A stretch of 64,000 nucleotides of DNA, from the NCBI GenBank assembly GCA_964036195.1, contig OZ038457.1:2021180-2085179 (forward strand). The letters run 5' to 3'. How positions within the stretch are numbered: the first letter of the stretch is position 1; each line of letters starts with the position of its first letter. A model generated the notes under the pieces. That model worked only from the letters and a program-made list of their open reading frames with translations, was not told the DNA's origin and searched no databases. This DNA comes from Sphaerolaimus hirsutus. Taxonomy: Eukaryota > Nematoda > Chromadorea > Monhysterida > Sphaerolaimidae. Below, piece after piece: positions 1 through 10,740 of the stretch. The position numbers and the translations under genes are program-made.

Positions 1-123
1 CAATATCACTGCCAAGTAGATATAACAACCGCAGATAATGAAGAACGGCACCCAGAAAACGATTATCAAGTGGTACACTTGGTAAACGGACATTATCAAG
101 TGCGACAGCGATGTGTGCGTGCC
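1..123 (-). CDS. GPCR exon: end of ECL2 and TM5, cut by window edge
   Basis: The acceptor CCACACACAG is followed by 41 open codons to the window edge, including SVYQVYHLIIVFWVPFFIIC. The helix has the TM5 proline. The exon continues to the left of the window. Confidence 0.75.
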
Positions 124-2579
124 CTGTGTGTGGTAAATTGTGAAAGATTATAGAGATAATTGTTGTTGTGAGATAGATGTGAGTGTGGGAAGTGCCAATT
201 TCGCGAGTGGGAAAGTGGCAAAAATGTGGTAAGCCAAGTGATTCTATGAGTGGTAAGTCGGGAAAAGTCGGGTTGAAGTGAGCGGTCATTTAGTAATTAA
301 AAATGTCAAGTCACTTCCCAGTTCTGAAGAATTTAAACCCCATACTTAAACAAATAAACCAAACCCTGCCCCCCAAAAAAAATTACACCCTCAAAAAATC
401 CCCCCCCCCCCCCCACCTCAAAAGTATACAACACAAATACAGTGGTACACTGTGTCCACCCGTCCCAATATTGCGGGGCGAATTGCAACCAGACGAAAAG
501 TTGCGGGACGGAAGACAACGTGGCGAATGCGATGCTGCCGCAGCACAGACCCACTGTCCACGGCCAGCTGCTGCTTGATATCTTTGTTAGGTTGCCACCG
601 GACTGGGGGGGATTATTCGAAGTGTTACTGTAGTAGTGATGGTAAAACCCTTGTTTTTTCTAAGATGTGTTTTGTGTTTTGAACTTTTTTCTTATTCTGA
701 ATATTAGTTTTCAAGTTTTCATTACACGGTGCGTTACCATATATGCTGGTAGGTAAAATAATTGGGCACTTTAGCGTTTGGACAAAACCTGATTGTTAAT
801 TTTTCATTGTAAATGGGTGCTAAACATCGAGTTATTTTCGAGCCCTACAAAGTGGGTGCTGCACCTGTGTGAGACATCAAAATGGAAAAAAAATATTCCA
901 TATATATAAACCGACCCACCCTGTAGTGACTACCCCCAATATATGCGTAGTAGGGGGAGGGGCTTACGCCTATATCCCCCTCAAATATCAGCATTCTATC
1001 CCCCACAACTGGAGAAGTCAAAAGTGAAATCAAAAACCGATGGCTGAACTTGAGTGGGTAGGTGTTAAAATAAATAAAATAGAACAAACTTTTTGCGCCC
1101 GTTGCATCGAACTGACCACTCGAACTCGATCGATGGCGATTGCGGCGACCAAATTTGAGCTAGCGTTGAATGTCATCTGCATTTTTATATCAGCATCGAG
1201 TTTCACCGTAATCACTGAATAGAATCGTAGTGATAAATTGTGAGCTTTATTCGAACTTGAAGGTGATAACGATGAAAAGGGGAAAAAAATATTTTTGATT
1301 TTAAGGCCATTATTCAGATGGGACACTTTTGGTTTACAAACACAAGTTTACACTTTTGGTAAAAATTTGGGACATGGTAAGTTAAAAAGTGCAAAGCTAA
1401 CAGTTGATAGAATACGCAGATGTTGTTTTCCCAGTAGTAAAATTTGAGTTGTGGGTAAATCGACGGGCTATTTGAGAGAAGTTTGCTGTGTAGACCGTAT
1501 TTTCACGTAAGTTTATGAGTTATTACTAATAAATTAAAAACGCAAAAATATGGCCAAATTATGAAGTCAATAAAATCTGAAGTATAGCCAAATTTAAAGT
1601 CAAATTAAAAAAGCATTCAGCGTAGTTTTCATCATTAGCGCGCTAATTACACTCATTTCAAGTTCGTAGGGTAATTCTAGTGGACTTATTTTTACATTTT
1701 TAGGTACCTATTTGCAAATCACATCCCAGAGTACCCGTGCTTCCATTAGCCAACAAACAGAAACAAAAAATAAATAAAAATTATAAAAACTTGCCATAAA
1801 ATAAAAATTGGCAAATTTGCACAAGACATCACCCATTGTCCATTTGTAATAATATAGCCATATGAATTTAATTGGTGAAACGACCATTAAAACTGACAGA
1901 TTTGCCATGGTTAACATGATTTTGAACAGAAGGAAACAGCTGCGCAAGTCGCGCTGCGTAAAAAACATCAGTGCTGTAGAATGTTTTACTCCTTGATTAG
2001 ATTAAATTACACGTTTTTTCAGCATTCATGCTAAAATTTGTACAACTTTTTTCAAATAGGATACAATGTGCCTACACACACTAGTTTTCACCGTGACTTC
2101 GTGTGAAAACTGAAAATTTTTTCAAATGCAAATAAAAAATCACGGTTGAATCATTTGATTTGATTAAAATTTGAGTTTAAATAAATGATAGTTATACTTT
2201 GAAAATTTGAAAACTAAAACACATAAAGCATACAAAATGAGTAGGCTGGATGTCGCCATGTCGCCATTTCAGTTTTCACATCAGTCACGGTGAAAACTAG
2301 TGTGTAGGGCCAATAAATTTCTAAAAGATTTCAATTTTAAATAACCAAACTCCAAAAACACTCAAAATCCAAAAATTCCAACCCCCCCACCCCAAACCAA
2401 ACCGACCCTCTTAGTGGGATTGCCACTGCGCACTCTCAGCTGGGTGATGAGTTTGAGCACGACGAACACATTCAGGGGGCCCCCAATGGCGGTGGTGAGC
2501 ACCAGGCCGCCCATTTGCACGTAGTCACCGAATAGATGCTCAGGGGGAGTGTTGATGTCTCGCGGGATTTTTGCACTCG
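1..2579 (-). CDS. Rhodopsin-family peptide GPCR, partial (TM1-TM5), five exons
   Basis: Exons 2579-2407, 1953-1795, 1176-1090, 602-417 and 123-1 join in one frame of about 242 codons. The product is a plasma-membrane seven-helix receptor. TM1 carries an N in GGPLNVFVV. TM2/TM3 reads MANLSVLMVVSPIKFIW then KWTMGDVLCK. C3.25 and the aspartate of IDRVRV are 25 positions apart inclusive, the class A spacing. TM4 ends in SVPQLFVW, and WTQC supplies the ECL2 cysteine. TM5 reads VFWVPFFIICGCYIYL. The W-GD-CK signature and PQLFVW resemble the GnRH/AKH/corazonin/vasopressin receptor group, but that placement is inference. Oddities are DRVRV in place of DRY, serine at the usual 4.50 tryptophan, and a GC splice donor. 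The start codon (an upstream exon) and TM6-TM7 (left of the window) are missing. I am sure it is a GPCR and unsure of the ligand. Confidence 0.85.
417..602 (-). CDS. GPCR exon: TM4 and second extracellular loop
   Basis: 62 codons, phase 0 at both ends. The acceptor has a C-run tract then CAG. The peptide includes GLCCGSIAFATLSSVPQLFVW followed by a loop with WTQC and a terminal YTFE. The donor is GTGGGG. The C-rich run at 397-415 is intronic. Confidence 0.75.
1090..1176 (-). CDS. GPCR exon: TM3 second half with DR motif
   Basis: 29 codons, acceptor ATGCAG, phase 0 at both ends, donor GTTTGT. It begins MTFNASSNLVAAIAIDRVRV. Joined to the previous exon it puts the conserved aspartate exactly 24 residues after the TM3 cysteine. 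Confidence 0.75.
1177..1794 (-). other. GC-AG intron of the GPCR gene
   Basis: The intron begins GCAAGT directly after an in-frame ATG codon and ends TGCAG. GC-AG introns are a known minor class and normally keep a strong match to the rest of the donor consensus, as this one does. Confidence 0.6.
1795..1953 (-). CDS. GPCR exon: TM2, first extracellular loop, start of TM3
   Basis: 53 codons. The acceptor TTTTTTACGCAG is good. The peptide starts RDLRSCFLLF, continues the basic loop of the previous exon, and ends GDVLCKFANFYFM. The exon ends in ATG followed by GCAAGT, a canonical GC donor. No GT donor would keep the TM3 spacing. Confidence 0.8.
2070..2310. mobile_element. MITE family A, full-length copy
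   Basis: About 240 bp with inverted ends reading CCTACACACACTAGTTTTCA and its complement (GTGAAAACTAGTGTGTAGGG). The core contains GGATGTCGCCATGTCGCC. It sits in an intron of the GPCR gene. Other copies lie at 6455-6655, 8800-9008, 53950-54192 and 62038-62280. Confidence 0.75.
2407..2579 (-). CDS. GPCR exon: N-terminal tail end and TM1
   Basis: The acceptor CACCGCAG enters at phase 1. The coding part reads ...HLFGDYVQMGGLVL then TTAIGGPLNVFVVLKLI and a basic intracellular loop ending NPTKR. The donor is AGG followed by GTCGGT, phase 0. No in-frame ATG precedes TM1, so the start lies in an earlier exon that I could not identify. Confidence 0.75.
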
Positions 2580-3471
2580 CTGCGGTGTTGATTAGGAAAA
2601 AGTGGATGTTGAAGATGTCCAATGGTCAGGGGTTAATTGTGTCAAGGTGTCGTGTTATGTAGCTCTCGAAAAAAAATACAACCAACCATTTTTAAGGTCC
2701 AACTTAAACTCCAAGCTGAAATCAAATAAATCATTTTTGTCCAATGTTAAATTGGCCAACAGTGGCGGGAAAGTTGAGGTAACCTCTAACATTTTGAGAT
2801 TATTTAGATGGAATTATTGGTAGATAATCGATTGGGAAATTTCCGGGCTGAAATGATAGATGTTTGAACTTTGAATATAAATATACAAATACCTGCAGCT
2901 GGTTAGAAACTCGCTCTCAGTTTGTTCCCTGTGTTCTACTTGAATGTGTGAATTCTGAGTCTAAAATCGCCTAAAATAAAAACTCTTCTAAAAACTTCGG
3001 ACCCCTTGGTGTAAATTAGACATTCAACTAATTTCTAGCGCGTTGATAAAAACGCCATTCGCTAAATGCTAACCTAATTGACGTAGCGTACACCTGTGAA
3101 TTCACTCCGGTGGATTCACCATTGTGCGTTGCGAATTTAATCGGTAGTCGTTTTTCCGTTGCCTTACTTTGACGCTCATCCAACGAGTAGGTGTGAGATC
3201 GGTAAAACTTGGCAGTGTGCCATAGTAGAATTTGGTTGAGTAAAAAGTAGTCGGGTGAAAATTCATGACACCTGCACACTTTCAAACAAAATCCACAATT
3301 TACCGTCAGAACAAAAATAAATAAATCCGAAATCTACAACTTCCCATCACATTACATTGCTCCCACTATCGGTGAATTTGGTTCATTTTTCTTGCACGAA
3401 TTCATCCACCAAAATACAGTAAAATTTTCTATCTATAACTTGGCGCGTCCGATCATCCGGCATCCGATGTA
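2580..3471. other. Upstream of GPCR exons, nothing recognised
   Basis: AT-rich sequence. It may hold the 5' exon or promoter of the GPCR gene, but no start codon exon with a convincing splice site was found. Confidence 0.4.
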
Positions 3472-3881
3472 CCCTAAATCCTCGAATAAGACCCAGGGGA
3501 GTCATTTTTTCGTTAGATGTTTTTGAGGGGGGACTTATTCAAGGGGGGAGTTATTCGAGGGGGAGTTATTTTCTCCTCAGAAAACTTGGACTCAAATCAT
3601 TCCAGACGCAGTCTGTCAACTCATGTTATATTTACAAACTGTACACAACAACAAAAATATGTGTATACACTGCATACACATCCTGTATTTATCTGCTGTC
3701 GCTGCCGTTGGCTAATATTCGTATGTAGGTATTTTGTATTGTAACCTTTTCATACACATGGGAAGTTATTCAGGAGGGGAAAGTTATTCAAGGGGAGGAG
3801 TTTTTTTTCCTCACCTCGAAAACAGGGGGGAAGTTATTCAAGGGGGAGTTATTCGAGGGGGTCTTATTCGAGGATTTGCGG
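3472..3881. mobile_element. Family D MITE (CCTCGAATAA word), TA-flanked
   Basis: Ends are CCCTAAATCCTCGAATAAG and its near complement (TTCGAGGATTTGCGG), flanked by TA on both sides. The body repeats GGGGAGTTATTCGAGGGG-type words on one strand. TA flanks suggest a Tc1/mariner-like origin. Confidence 0.65.
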
Positions 3882-4390
3882 TAAATCTAATAATGCGTCA
3901 GTGGCCCCGTTTACAAAGGAAATTTCCAAAACTGATAAACCAGTTTTAAACAAATTCGAGTTTACCGGTATGAGGTCTCCGTCAACTACTATTTATGGAG
4001 ATCAATAATAATCCACTGTGGTAAACTAAAATGTGTACAAAACGGATTTATTTATAAATGATCGACATAAACGAGATAATTAGCGCGGCAACCAAAACAT
4101 GAAGGGTCATTAAAAAATGTCAGTTTAGCTTTCAATGGCTAACGGAAGTAGAAAGTGACTTTCAAGTGAAAACAACTGTTTATGAATTATTGCATTTCGT
4201 TGACAAGGCAGACCGAATTGGAAAACAAATAAAACACGTTTTATGACTCCTTTTGTAGGAAATTTCTGCCCACTGCAGATTTAAAGTGAGATATATTTTG
4301 ACTAAAAATGATGACCAGTGGTTTTGTAACTCGGAGTTGTCACATTGACTGCAAATAAGTTATTGTTGTCTATTTTCAGGGGGGTGAACA
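3882..4390. other. Unassigned AT-rich spacer
   Basis: No open frame with coding character and no inverted repeat noticed. Confidence 0.35.
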
Positions 4391-4397
4391 TGGGAAA

Positions 4398-4562
4398 GTC
4401 CCTGGCCGCGTAAAATGACATGTAAAATGCAAATTGTCATGCATAATTTTATGTAAAATGTCAAACGCCCAGTGATATTTTACTTAGTTTTTTCTAAAGT
4501 TTTGACATTTTACATGACATCTTACATGAGATTTGGCATTTTACTTTTTACATAACATGTCG
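4398..4562. mobile_element. TGTCATG-word inverted-repeat element
   Basis: The left half repeats GTAAAATGTCATG-like words and the right half repeats CATGACATTTTAC-like words around an AT-rich centre. It is related to the GTAAAGTGTCAAA family (5584-5775). Confidence 0.5.
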
Positions 4563-4818
4563 CAAGGAACTCGCAACGCAAGGGTTGGGTGATCCATCCT
4601 CAATTTAATTTAAAGTTTTATATACCTAGATTGATATTTACCCAAGGGACATATGCAAAGACACATGTAATATTGCGTGCCTTGAGCTTCGTCCAGTGTT
4701 TGGTTGGCGCGAATGGATTAATAATGATTTAAATTAATTAATTATGATTCTTAAAAAAGTAACATGCGGTTGACGGTAAATTGCATTTTATTAGACACTT
4801 TTGCTGAAGTGTCCTGGT

Positions 4819-4990
4819 TAGTGATGTAAAAGCGCCATGGCGCTAGCGCCAAAGCAAAAAGCGCCATGGCGCTTTTGGCGCTTGGCGCTATTTTGCTGTG
4901 GCGCCATTGGCGCTTGGCGCTAGAGGTCGGAAAAGCGCCATGGCGCTTTTGGCACTTGGCTCCAAAGTTCTGGCGCTTTTCACATCACTA
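4819..4990. mobile_element. GCGCC family hAT-like MITE, 8-bp TSD GTCCTGGT
   Basis: 172 bp from TAGTGATGTAAAAGCGCC to GGCGCTTTTCACATCACTA. Exact TSD copies lie at 4811-4818 and 4991-4998. The body is almost only GCGCC, GGCGC, ATGGCGC and TTGGCGC words. The 8-bp TSD is typical of hAT elements. Confidence 0.85.
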
Positions 4991-5583
4991 GTCCTGGTGC
5001 ATCTGAATTAAAAGTTCGTTTCAGCAAAATATTAATGCCGAAAAAAGAAATAAACTAATTGCGTAAGCCGAGTCCTAATGGCTTCATAACTATTTTTTGG
5101 AACACGCACATATTCATTGTGTTAGCCAGAACGGATGATTTTCAATCACCGTCAACAGCAGTTGACGAACTCATCAATCCAGTCAACTGAAATGTACACA
5201 AAGCCGATAAACCAGTTTCCGAAATTTTCACCGCGAACTAATCTGCGACACGGGGCACACATACCCGGGTTTCTACTAAACCACTTACAATGCAATTTAT
5301 CACTCATCACTTTCTTTGTCGCTCTTCCAACATTTAGCGGAAATTGACCGGACCGAACGAATGTGTTTTTTGATGGGCTTATCTGTGCTCGGCGGACTGC
5401 AAAGTATGCGCCTAAAATTACTTATGTCTTAGTCAATAACACGCGAGCAGGAAGGATACTTATGAACGCACTTTCACAATAAAGAAAAATATTTAAAAAG
5501 AAGAAGGCGGAGTCAGGTACAACAAACATGTTTCATGCCTGAAATAATTTTTCTGGAACACTTTTATTTTTTTAATGGTGACC

Positions 5584-5775
5584 AGGGGGCAGTCCCCAGC
5601 CCTGTAAAGTGTAAAGTAAAGTGTCAAATGTAAAGTCAAATGCAAAGTAAAGTGTCAATTAAAACAAAAAAGAAAATATTTTATTACTGAACTTTGCATG
5701 ACAATTGACAGTTTACTTTGCACTTGACTTTACATTTGACACTTTACTTTACGCTTTACAGGGCTTGGGACTGCC
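5584..5775. mobile_element. GTAAAGT-word foldback element inserted in copy 1
   Basis: The left half reads GGGCAGTCCCCAGCCCTG then GTAAAGTGTAAAGTAAAGTG. The right half is its complement, ending GGGCTTGGGACTGCC. The paralogous segment at about 8281-8287 lacks it (GTGACCTCATG), giving an empty site. ACC is present on both sides and may be the TSD. Similar copies lie at 23348-23566, 30296-30484 and 37212-37402. Confidence 0.8.
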
Positions 5776-6249
5776 ACCTCATGTATCACGATGGAGTGTT
5801 TCTTTCAGAAAAATGCATAGCATGCGGTCCGCAGAGTATAGCACACAAATCAAGCTAGATCACAAGCAAAGTAAGCTTAGAAGATGTACATAAGCTCGCT
5901 CTATCTGGGATTGGAGTTTCCCACATGGAGATAGGGTTTTGAATGTGGCCCTAGGGAAATAGATAAAGTGTTTTTTGTGTTTCTTTCTGTGTGTTTTTTT
6001 GTTGTTACTTTTTGTTTGGGCGGTTTTATTGCAAAAAAATGAAAAAGTTTGCTCCAGATTTTAATTAGGTAAAAATCTGAATTGCTACAGCGACACTAAT
6101 GCACTTTGATTAATAACTAGGTCCCCTTAAACCGGAGTTACAGCACAACGACAAATAGGAGCTGAAGCGACAAATTTAGTGTTGACAAATTAAAAATACT
6201 CAAGAACGCTTAAGGATTTCCATCCCTAAATTGAGATGCTGCAAGCACT

Positions 6250-6452
6250 AACCCATATCTACATCGTGTCCAAAAATTATCCAAAAAGCTCCAGTAGTTT
6301 TCGAAATATAAATTGAAATAAAAATTTCGCTATTTGTCGGCAATTCCACGAGAAATGTGACCGACAAATAGCGAAATTTTTTATTTTGATTTATATTTTA
6401 AGAACCACTGGAGTTTTTTTGGGGTACTTTTTGGACACGATGTAGATATCAG
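6250..6452. mobile_element. Family B palindromic MITE
   Basis: Inverted arms read ATCTACATCGTGTCCAAAAA and its complement (TTTTTGGACACGATGTAGAT), meeting near a TTTCGCTATTTGTCGG core. A second copy lies at about 8594-8796. Confidence 0.65.
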
Positions 6453-6959
6453 TTAAATTTTTTTCAAATGCAGATTAATCAACACGGTTGAATGATTTTA
6501 TGAAATTTTAATGTGAATTTGAATTAATGAAAGTTACAATTTGAAAATTCGAAAACTAAAACACATATAGCATACATAAGACTAGACTGGATGTCGCCAT
6601 GTCGCCATTTCAGATTCACAGAAGTCACGGTGAAAACTAGTGTGTGTAGGGCCAATATAAATGAGATATTTTTTACCTGTAAATATATTTTCTTCTCACA
6701 AATCAAATATCGTTAAATCTCTCTGAAAAAAGCTGGCGAAAATTTAAAAAAAAAATTAGGTGATATTTGGAAAATACAAATCTCCATAAATCTCAAATAC
6801 GATAAAAATACAAATAATGTTCCACTGCTGTTCATAAAATAATGACCAAGAAAAGTGGAATTGGAAAATTGCCAAGTGTAGTAGTTGATTGAACCAGTTC
6901 AATCAACTACTACGCTAGTACCCGTTTTCGACACGTGTCTGAAGTACGACAAAATAGCT

Positions 6960-7443
6960 TCGATTAACACCCGAGGGGTTTTACTTGAATTGACTTGAAA
7001 AGCGTCCAAAGGCTGTTCCGGGTATTTACAGGGTGTGCCAATCTTTTTGAATATTTAAAAATGAAAACACTTGAAAAGTGCAATAAGTCGAGAAAAAGTT
7101 CCATATTCATGAGAAAACGTGACGAAAAAGTCCATGCCAAATTGCAGACGAGTCGTGCCTGTCGCTCAAGAGTTATAGACGTTTGAAAATTGTTTACTGT
7201 GGTCCACGTCTGTAACACTCGAGTGACAAGCACAATTCATCTGCAATTTGACATGCATTTTCGCCTAGGTGGAATGTTTACTTGACCACTTTTGTTTATG
7301 AATATGGAACTTTCCCGACTTATTGCACTTTTCAAGTGTTGTCGCAGAAAAATCGTGTAAAAGGTGCCTTCAAGTGACACGAATTTTCATTTAGGTAGAA
7401 ATGATTCACTTGACCTGAGGACCGACTTTCAACCCAAATATGA
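6960..7443. mobile_element. Family H foldback element, copy 1
   Basis: The left arm contains AACACTTGAAAAGTGCAATAA and AAAAGTTCCATATTCATGAG. The right arm has their complements. The centre holds GCTCAAGAGTTATAGACGTTT. Related copies lie at 10265-10740, 34292-34662 and 55183-55593. Confidence 0.65.
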
Positions 7444-7643
7444 NNNNNNNNNNNNNNNNNNNNNNNNNNNNNNNNNNNNNNNNNNNNNNNNNNNNNNNNN
7501 NNNNNNNNNNNNNNNNNNNNNNNNNNNNNNNNNNNNNNNNNNNNNNNNNNNNNNNNNNNNNNNNNNNNNNNNNNNNNNNNNNNNNNNNNNNNNNNNNNNN
7601 NNNNNNNNNNNNNNNNNNNNNNNNNNNNNNNNNNNNNNNNNNN
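7444..7643. other. Assembly gap of 200 N
   Basis: Exactly 200 N, so probably an arbitrary scaffold gap. It lies between the two copies of a ~2-kb tandem segment. Confidence 0.99.
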
Positions 7644-8127
7644 CACTACAGATTAGTAATGAAACACAAATGAAATTTATTGACATAATAATTTACTGCA
7701 CATTTCAAAACAACATTAAAATCACTGCAATACAGCATGATCTCAGATGATCACCAAAAACATCCATCACAGTTCCCACGTTTCTTGCACATCACCCTGA
7801 TCTGCATTTTAAGTTTACCTTAATAGCAATGATGTTGATGAAAGTGTTGTATAATATCAGCACATTGCCAACACACTGGCTTACACCAGCCAAAGTTTCA
7901 TGATCACAACTTAAAGCAGCATTGAGCTAGAGCACCATTTGTACATCAGTACAAAATGACCGAAATTGTAACCCCCACAGTTCCGCAGTGGGTGGAGCTA
8001 GAGGGGTGAAATTTTGGGTGAAAACTCAAAACACCTGATATATTAACGTGTCAAAATTTTATAACCGTAGCTTACCCCTAGCGCGAATGGCGAGCACTGC
8101 CCGGGGACTTTTCAGCCCGACCATGTA
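7644..8127. other. Unassigned spacer after the gap
   Basis: AT-rich, no gene or clear repeat seen. Confidence 0.35.
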
Positions 8128-9300
8128 CTTATGTCTTAGTCAATAACACCAGGAGAGATACTTATGAACGCACTTTCACAATAAAGAAAAATATTAAAAA
8201 AGAAGAAGGCGGAGTCAGGTACAACAAACATGTTTCATGCCTGAAATCATTTTTTTTGGAACACTTTTATTTTTTGATTGTGACCTCATGTACATATCAC
8301 GATGGAGTGTTTCTTTCAGAAAAATGCATAGCATGCGGTCAGCAGAGTATAGCACACAAATCAAGCTAGATCACAAGCAAAGTAAGCTTAGAAGATGTAC
8401 ATAAGCTCATCTGGTATTGGGGTTTACCAGATGGAGATAGGGTTTTGAATGTGGCCTTGGGGGATAAAGCTTGTTTTTTTGTGTTGCTTTGCATTTTTTG
8501 TTGTTACTTTTTGTTTGGGCGGTTTTATTGCAAAAAAAATGAAAAAGTCTGCTCCAGATTTTAATTAGGTAAAAATTTGAATTGCTAGCACTAACCCATA
8601 TCTACATCGTGTCCAAAAATTATCCAAAAAGCTCCAGTAGTTTTCGAAATATAAATTGAAATAAAAATTTCGCTATTTGACGGCAATTCCAACGAGAAAT
8701 GTTACCGACAAATAGCGAAATTTGAAATTTTGATTTATATTTTAAGAACAACTGGAGTTTTTTTTTGGGTACTTTTTGGACACGATGTAGATATCAGTTA
8801 AATTTTTTTTCAAATGCAGATTAATCAACACGGTTGAATGATTTTATTAAATTTTAATGTGAATTTGAATTGATGAAAGTTACAATTTGAAAATTTCGAA
8901 AACTAAAACACATATAGCATACATAAATAAGAGTAGGCTGGATGTCGCCATGTCGCCATTTCATTTTTCACAGAAGTCACGGTGAAAACTAGTGTGTGTA
9001 GGGCCAATATAAATGAGATATTTTTTTCTGTAAATATATTTTCTTCTCACAAATCAAATATCGTTAAAACTCTCTGAAAAAAGCTGGCGAAAAAAAAGGT
9101 GATATTTGAAAAATACAAATCTCCCATAAATCTCAAATACGATAAAAATATAAATAATGTTCCACTGCTATTCATAAAATAATGACCGAGAAAAGTGGCT
9201 TTGGAAAATTGCCAAGTGTAGTAGTTGATTGAACCAGTTCAATCAACTACTACGCAACTACTACGCTAGTACGCGTTTTCGACGCGTGTCTGAAGTATAC

Positions 9301-10007
9301 CAGAGTTGCGAAAGCGTATTTACGCTTACCCGAAATACCCGGGTAAATGGGTATTTATACTTACGCTTACGCTTACGCTTTCATAAAATACCTGTACGCT
9401 TTATTACGCTTTCCCGGCCGAAATACCCGGGTACTAAAAGCGTAAAAAACTTTTCACACGGCCCAGTTTTACGGTTTTCAAAAAGCGTGAAACTACAAAA
9501 AAAAAACAATAAGAACGACAATGCGTACCAAAACAAATTACTGCGTGTGTGCATAAACACACTGAAAATGGTGGCACATGTATAAATTGTGCTAAAATTC
9601 TGTCGCCTGCAGACAGACTAGGTGGCGTCAGAGTAGAAATTTTTGGGGCGACGATGGATTCCGACAACAGCACTTACCGTATTACCACGAAATACACCTG
9701 TGGTGGTTTATTTCGCCAGCAAAATTTTAGGGGGGTTGTGTTTTAGGGGGTGGTGATAGTGTTGATGAAATGATGTGAAAAAATGAATGGAAATGATATA
9801 TTTATAAAGTCGTCTAAAAGTGAAAGCTAGGGTGTTTCCCCATGCTCAACAGCAGGAGCACTTTCTAGAAATGTTTTACGCTTACGCTTTTTTTACGCTT
9901 TCCTAGGTATTTTAAAAATACCTTACGCTTTTTGTATCCATACTCAAAATCTGGAAAGTGTATTTACGCTTACGCTTTCCAAAAATACCGGTATTTTAAC
10001 AACTCTG
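9301..10007. mobile_element. CAGAGTTG hAT-like element with TACGCTT words, TSD AAGTATAC
   Basis: 707 bp from CAGAGTTG to CAACTCTG with exact 8-bp TSDs at 9293-9300 and 10008-10015. Subterminal sequence is packed with TACGCTT. The middle (about 9480-9860) is less repetitive but no transposase reading frame was recognised. Confidence 0.85.
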
Positions 10008-10012
10008 AAGTA

Positions 10013-10258
10013 TACTCGGCGTACGTGATACTCTGCCCTCGCACTGATTTATGTCTCGTGTTGGAAGCGTGCCAATGATTTTTAAATCATGTGATTTCCG
10101 TAAAAATATGAAAAAAATTCATCGATGTGAATATGTTAATGAATAACATTATAACAACAATCAATTTTGTCATCTTTTTATGAAACTCGGACGCGTTAAC
10201 CATCGTTGGCACACTTCCAGCGGGAAACACGCGTGCAGAGTGTAAAGTAATCGAAGTA
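10013..10258. mobile_element. Family F element, TA target
   Basis: Ends are TACTCGGCG and CGAAGTA. Copy 1 of the tandem segment has the uninterrupted GAAGTACGAC, so the element entered at TA. A second copy is at 36790-37032. It contains GCGTGCCAATGATT and, near the other end, AACCATCGTTGGCACACTTC. Confidence 0.7.
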
Positions 10259-10264
10259 TACGAC

Positions 10265-10740
10265 AAAATAGCTTCGATTAACACCCGAGGGGTTTTACTT
10301 GAATTGACTTGAAAAGCGTCCAAAGGCTGTTCCGCGTATTTACAGGGTGTGCCAATCTTTTTGAATATCTAAAAATGAAAACACTTGAAAAGTGCAATAA
10401 GTCGAGAAAAAGTTCCATATTCATGAGAAAAAGTGACGAAAAAGTCCATGCCAAATTGCGGACGAATCGTGCCTGTCGCTCAAGAGTTATAGACGTTTGA
10501 AAATTGTTTACTGTGGTCCACATCTGTGACACTCGAGCGACAAGCACAATTCATCTGCCATTTGACATGCATTTTCGCCTAGGTGGAATGTTTACTTGAC
10601 CACTTTTGTTTATGAATGTGGAACTTTTTCACTTTTCAAGTGTTGTCGCAGAAAATCGTGTAAAAGGTGCCTTCAAGTGACACGAATTGTCATTCAGAAA
10701 TGATTCACTTGACCTGAGGACCTCCTACACAAATATGACT
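10265..10740. mobile_element. Family H foldback element, copy 2
   Basis: Nearly collinear with 6960-7443, with a short deletion near 10629 (CCCGACTTATTG missing). Confidence 0.65.

Larger units (their letters stand above)
5400..7443. repeat. Tandem segmental repeat, copy 1
   Basis: The order of sub-blocks (TATGTCTTAGTCAATAACA, GGCGGAGTCAGGTACAAC, family B palindrome, family A remnant, family H foldback) is repeated at 8128-10740. This copy carries a 192-bp element insertion (5584-5775) and about 165 extra bp near 6085-6247. It ends at the N gap. Confidence 0.8.
8128..10740. repeat. Tandem segmental repeat, copy 2
   Basis: Collinear with 5400-7443 but carries a 707-bp element (9301-10007) and a 246-bp element (10013-10258) that copy 1 lacks, and lacks the GTAAAGT element of copy 1. 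Confidence 0.8.

Noticed and set aside
9229..9585. 118-codon open frame
   Set aside because: Lies across the TACGCTT word array of a transposon; the composition reflects the word.
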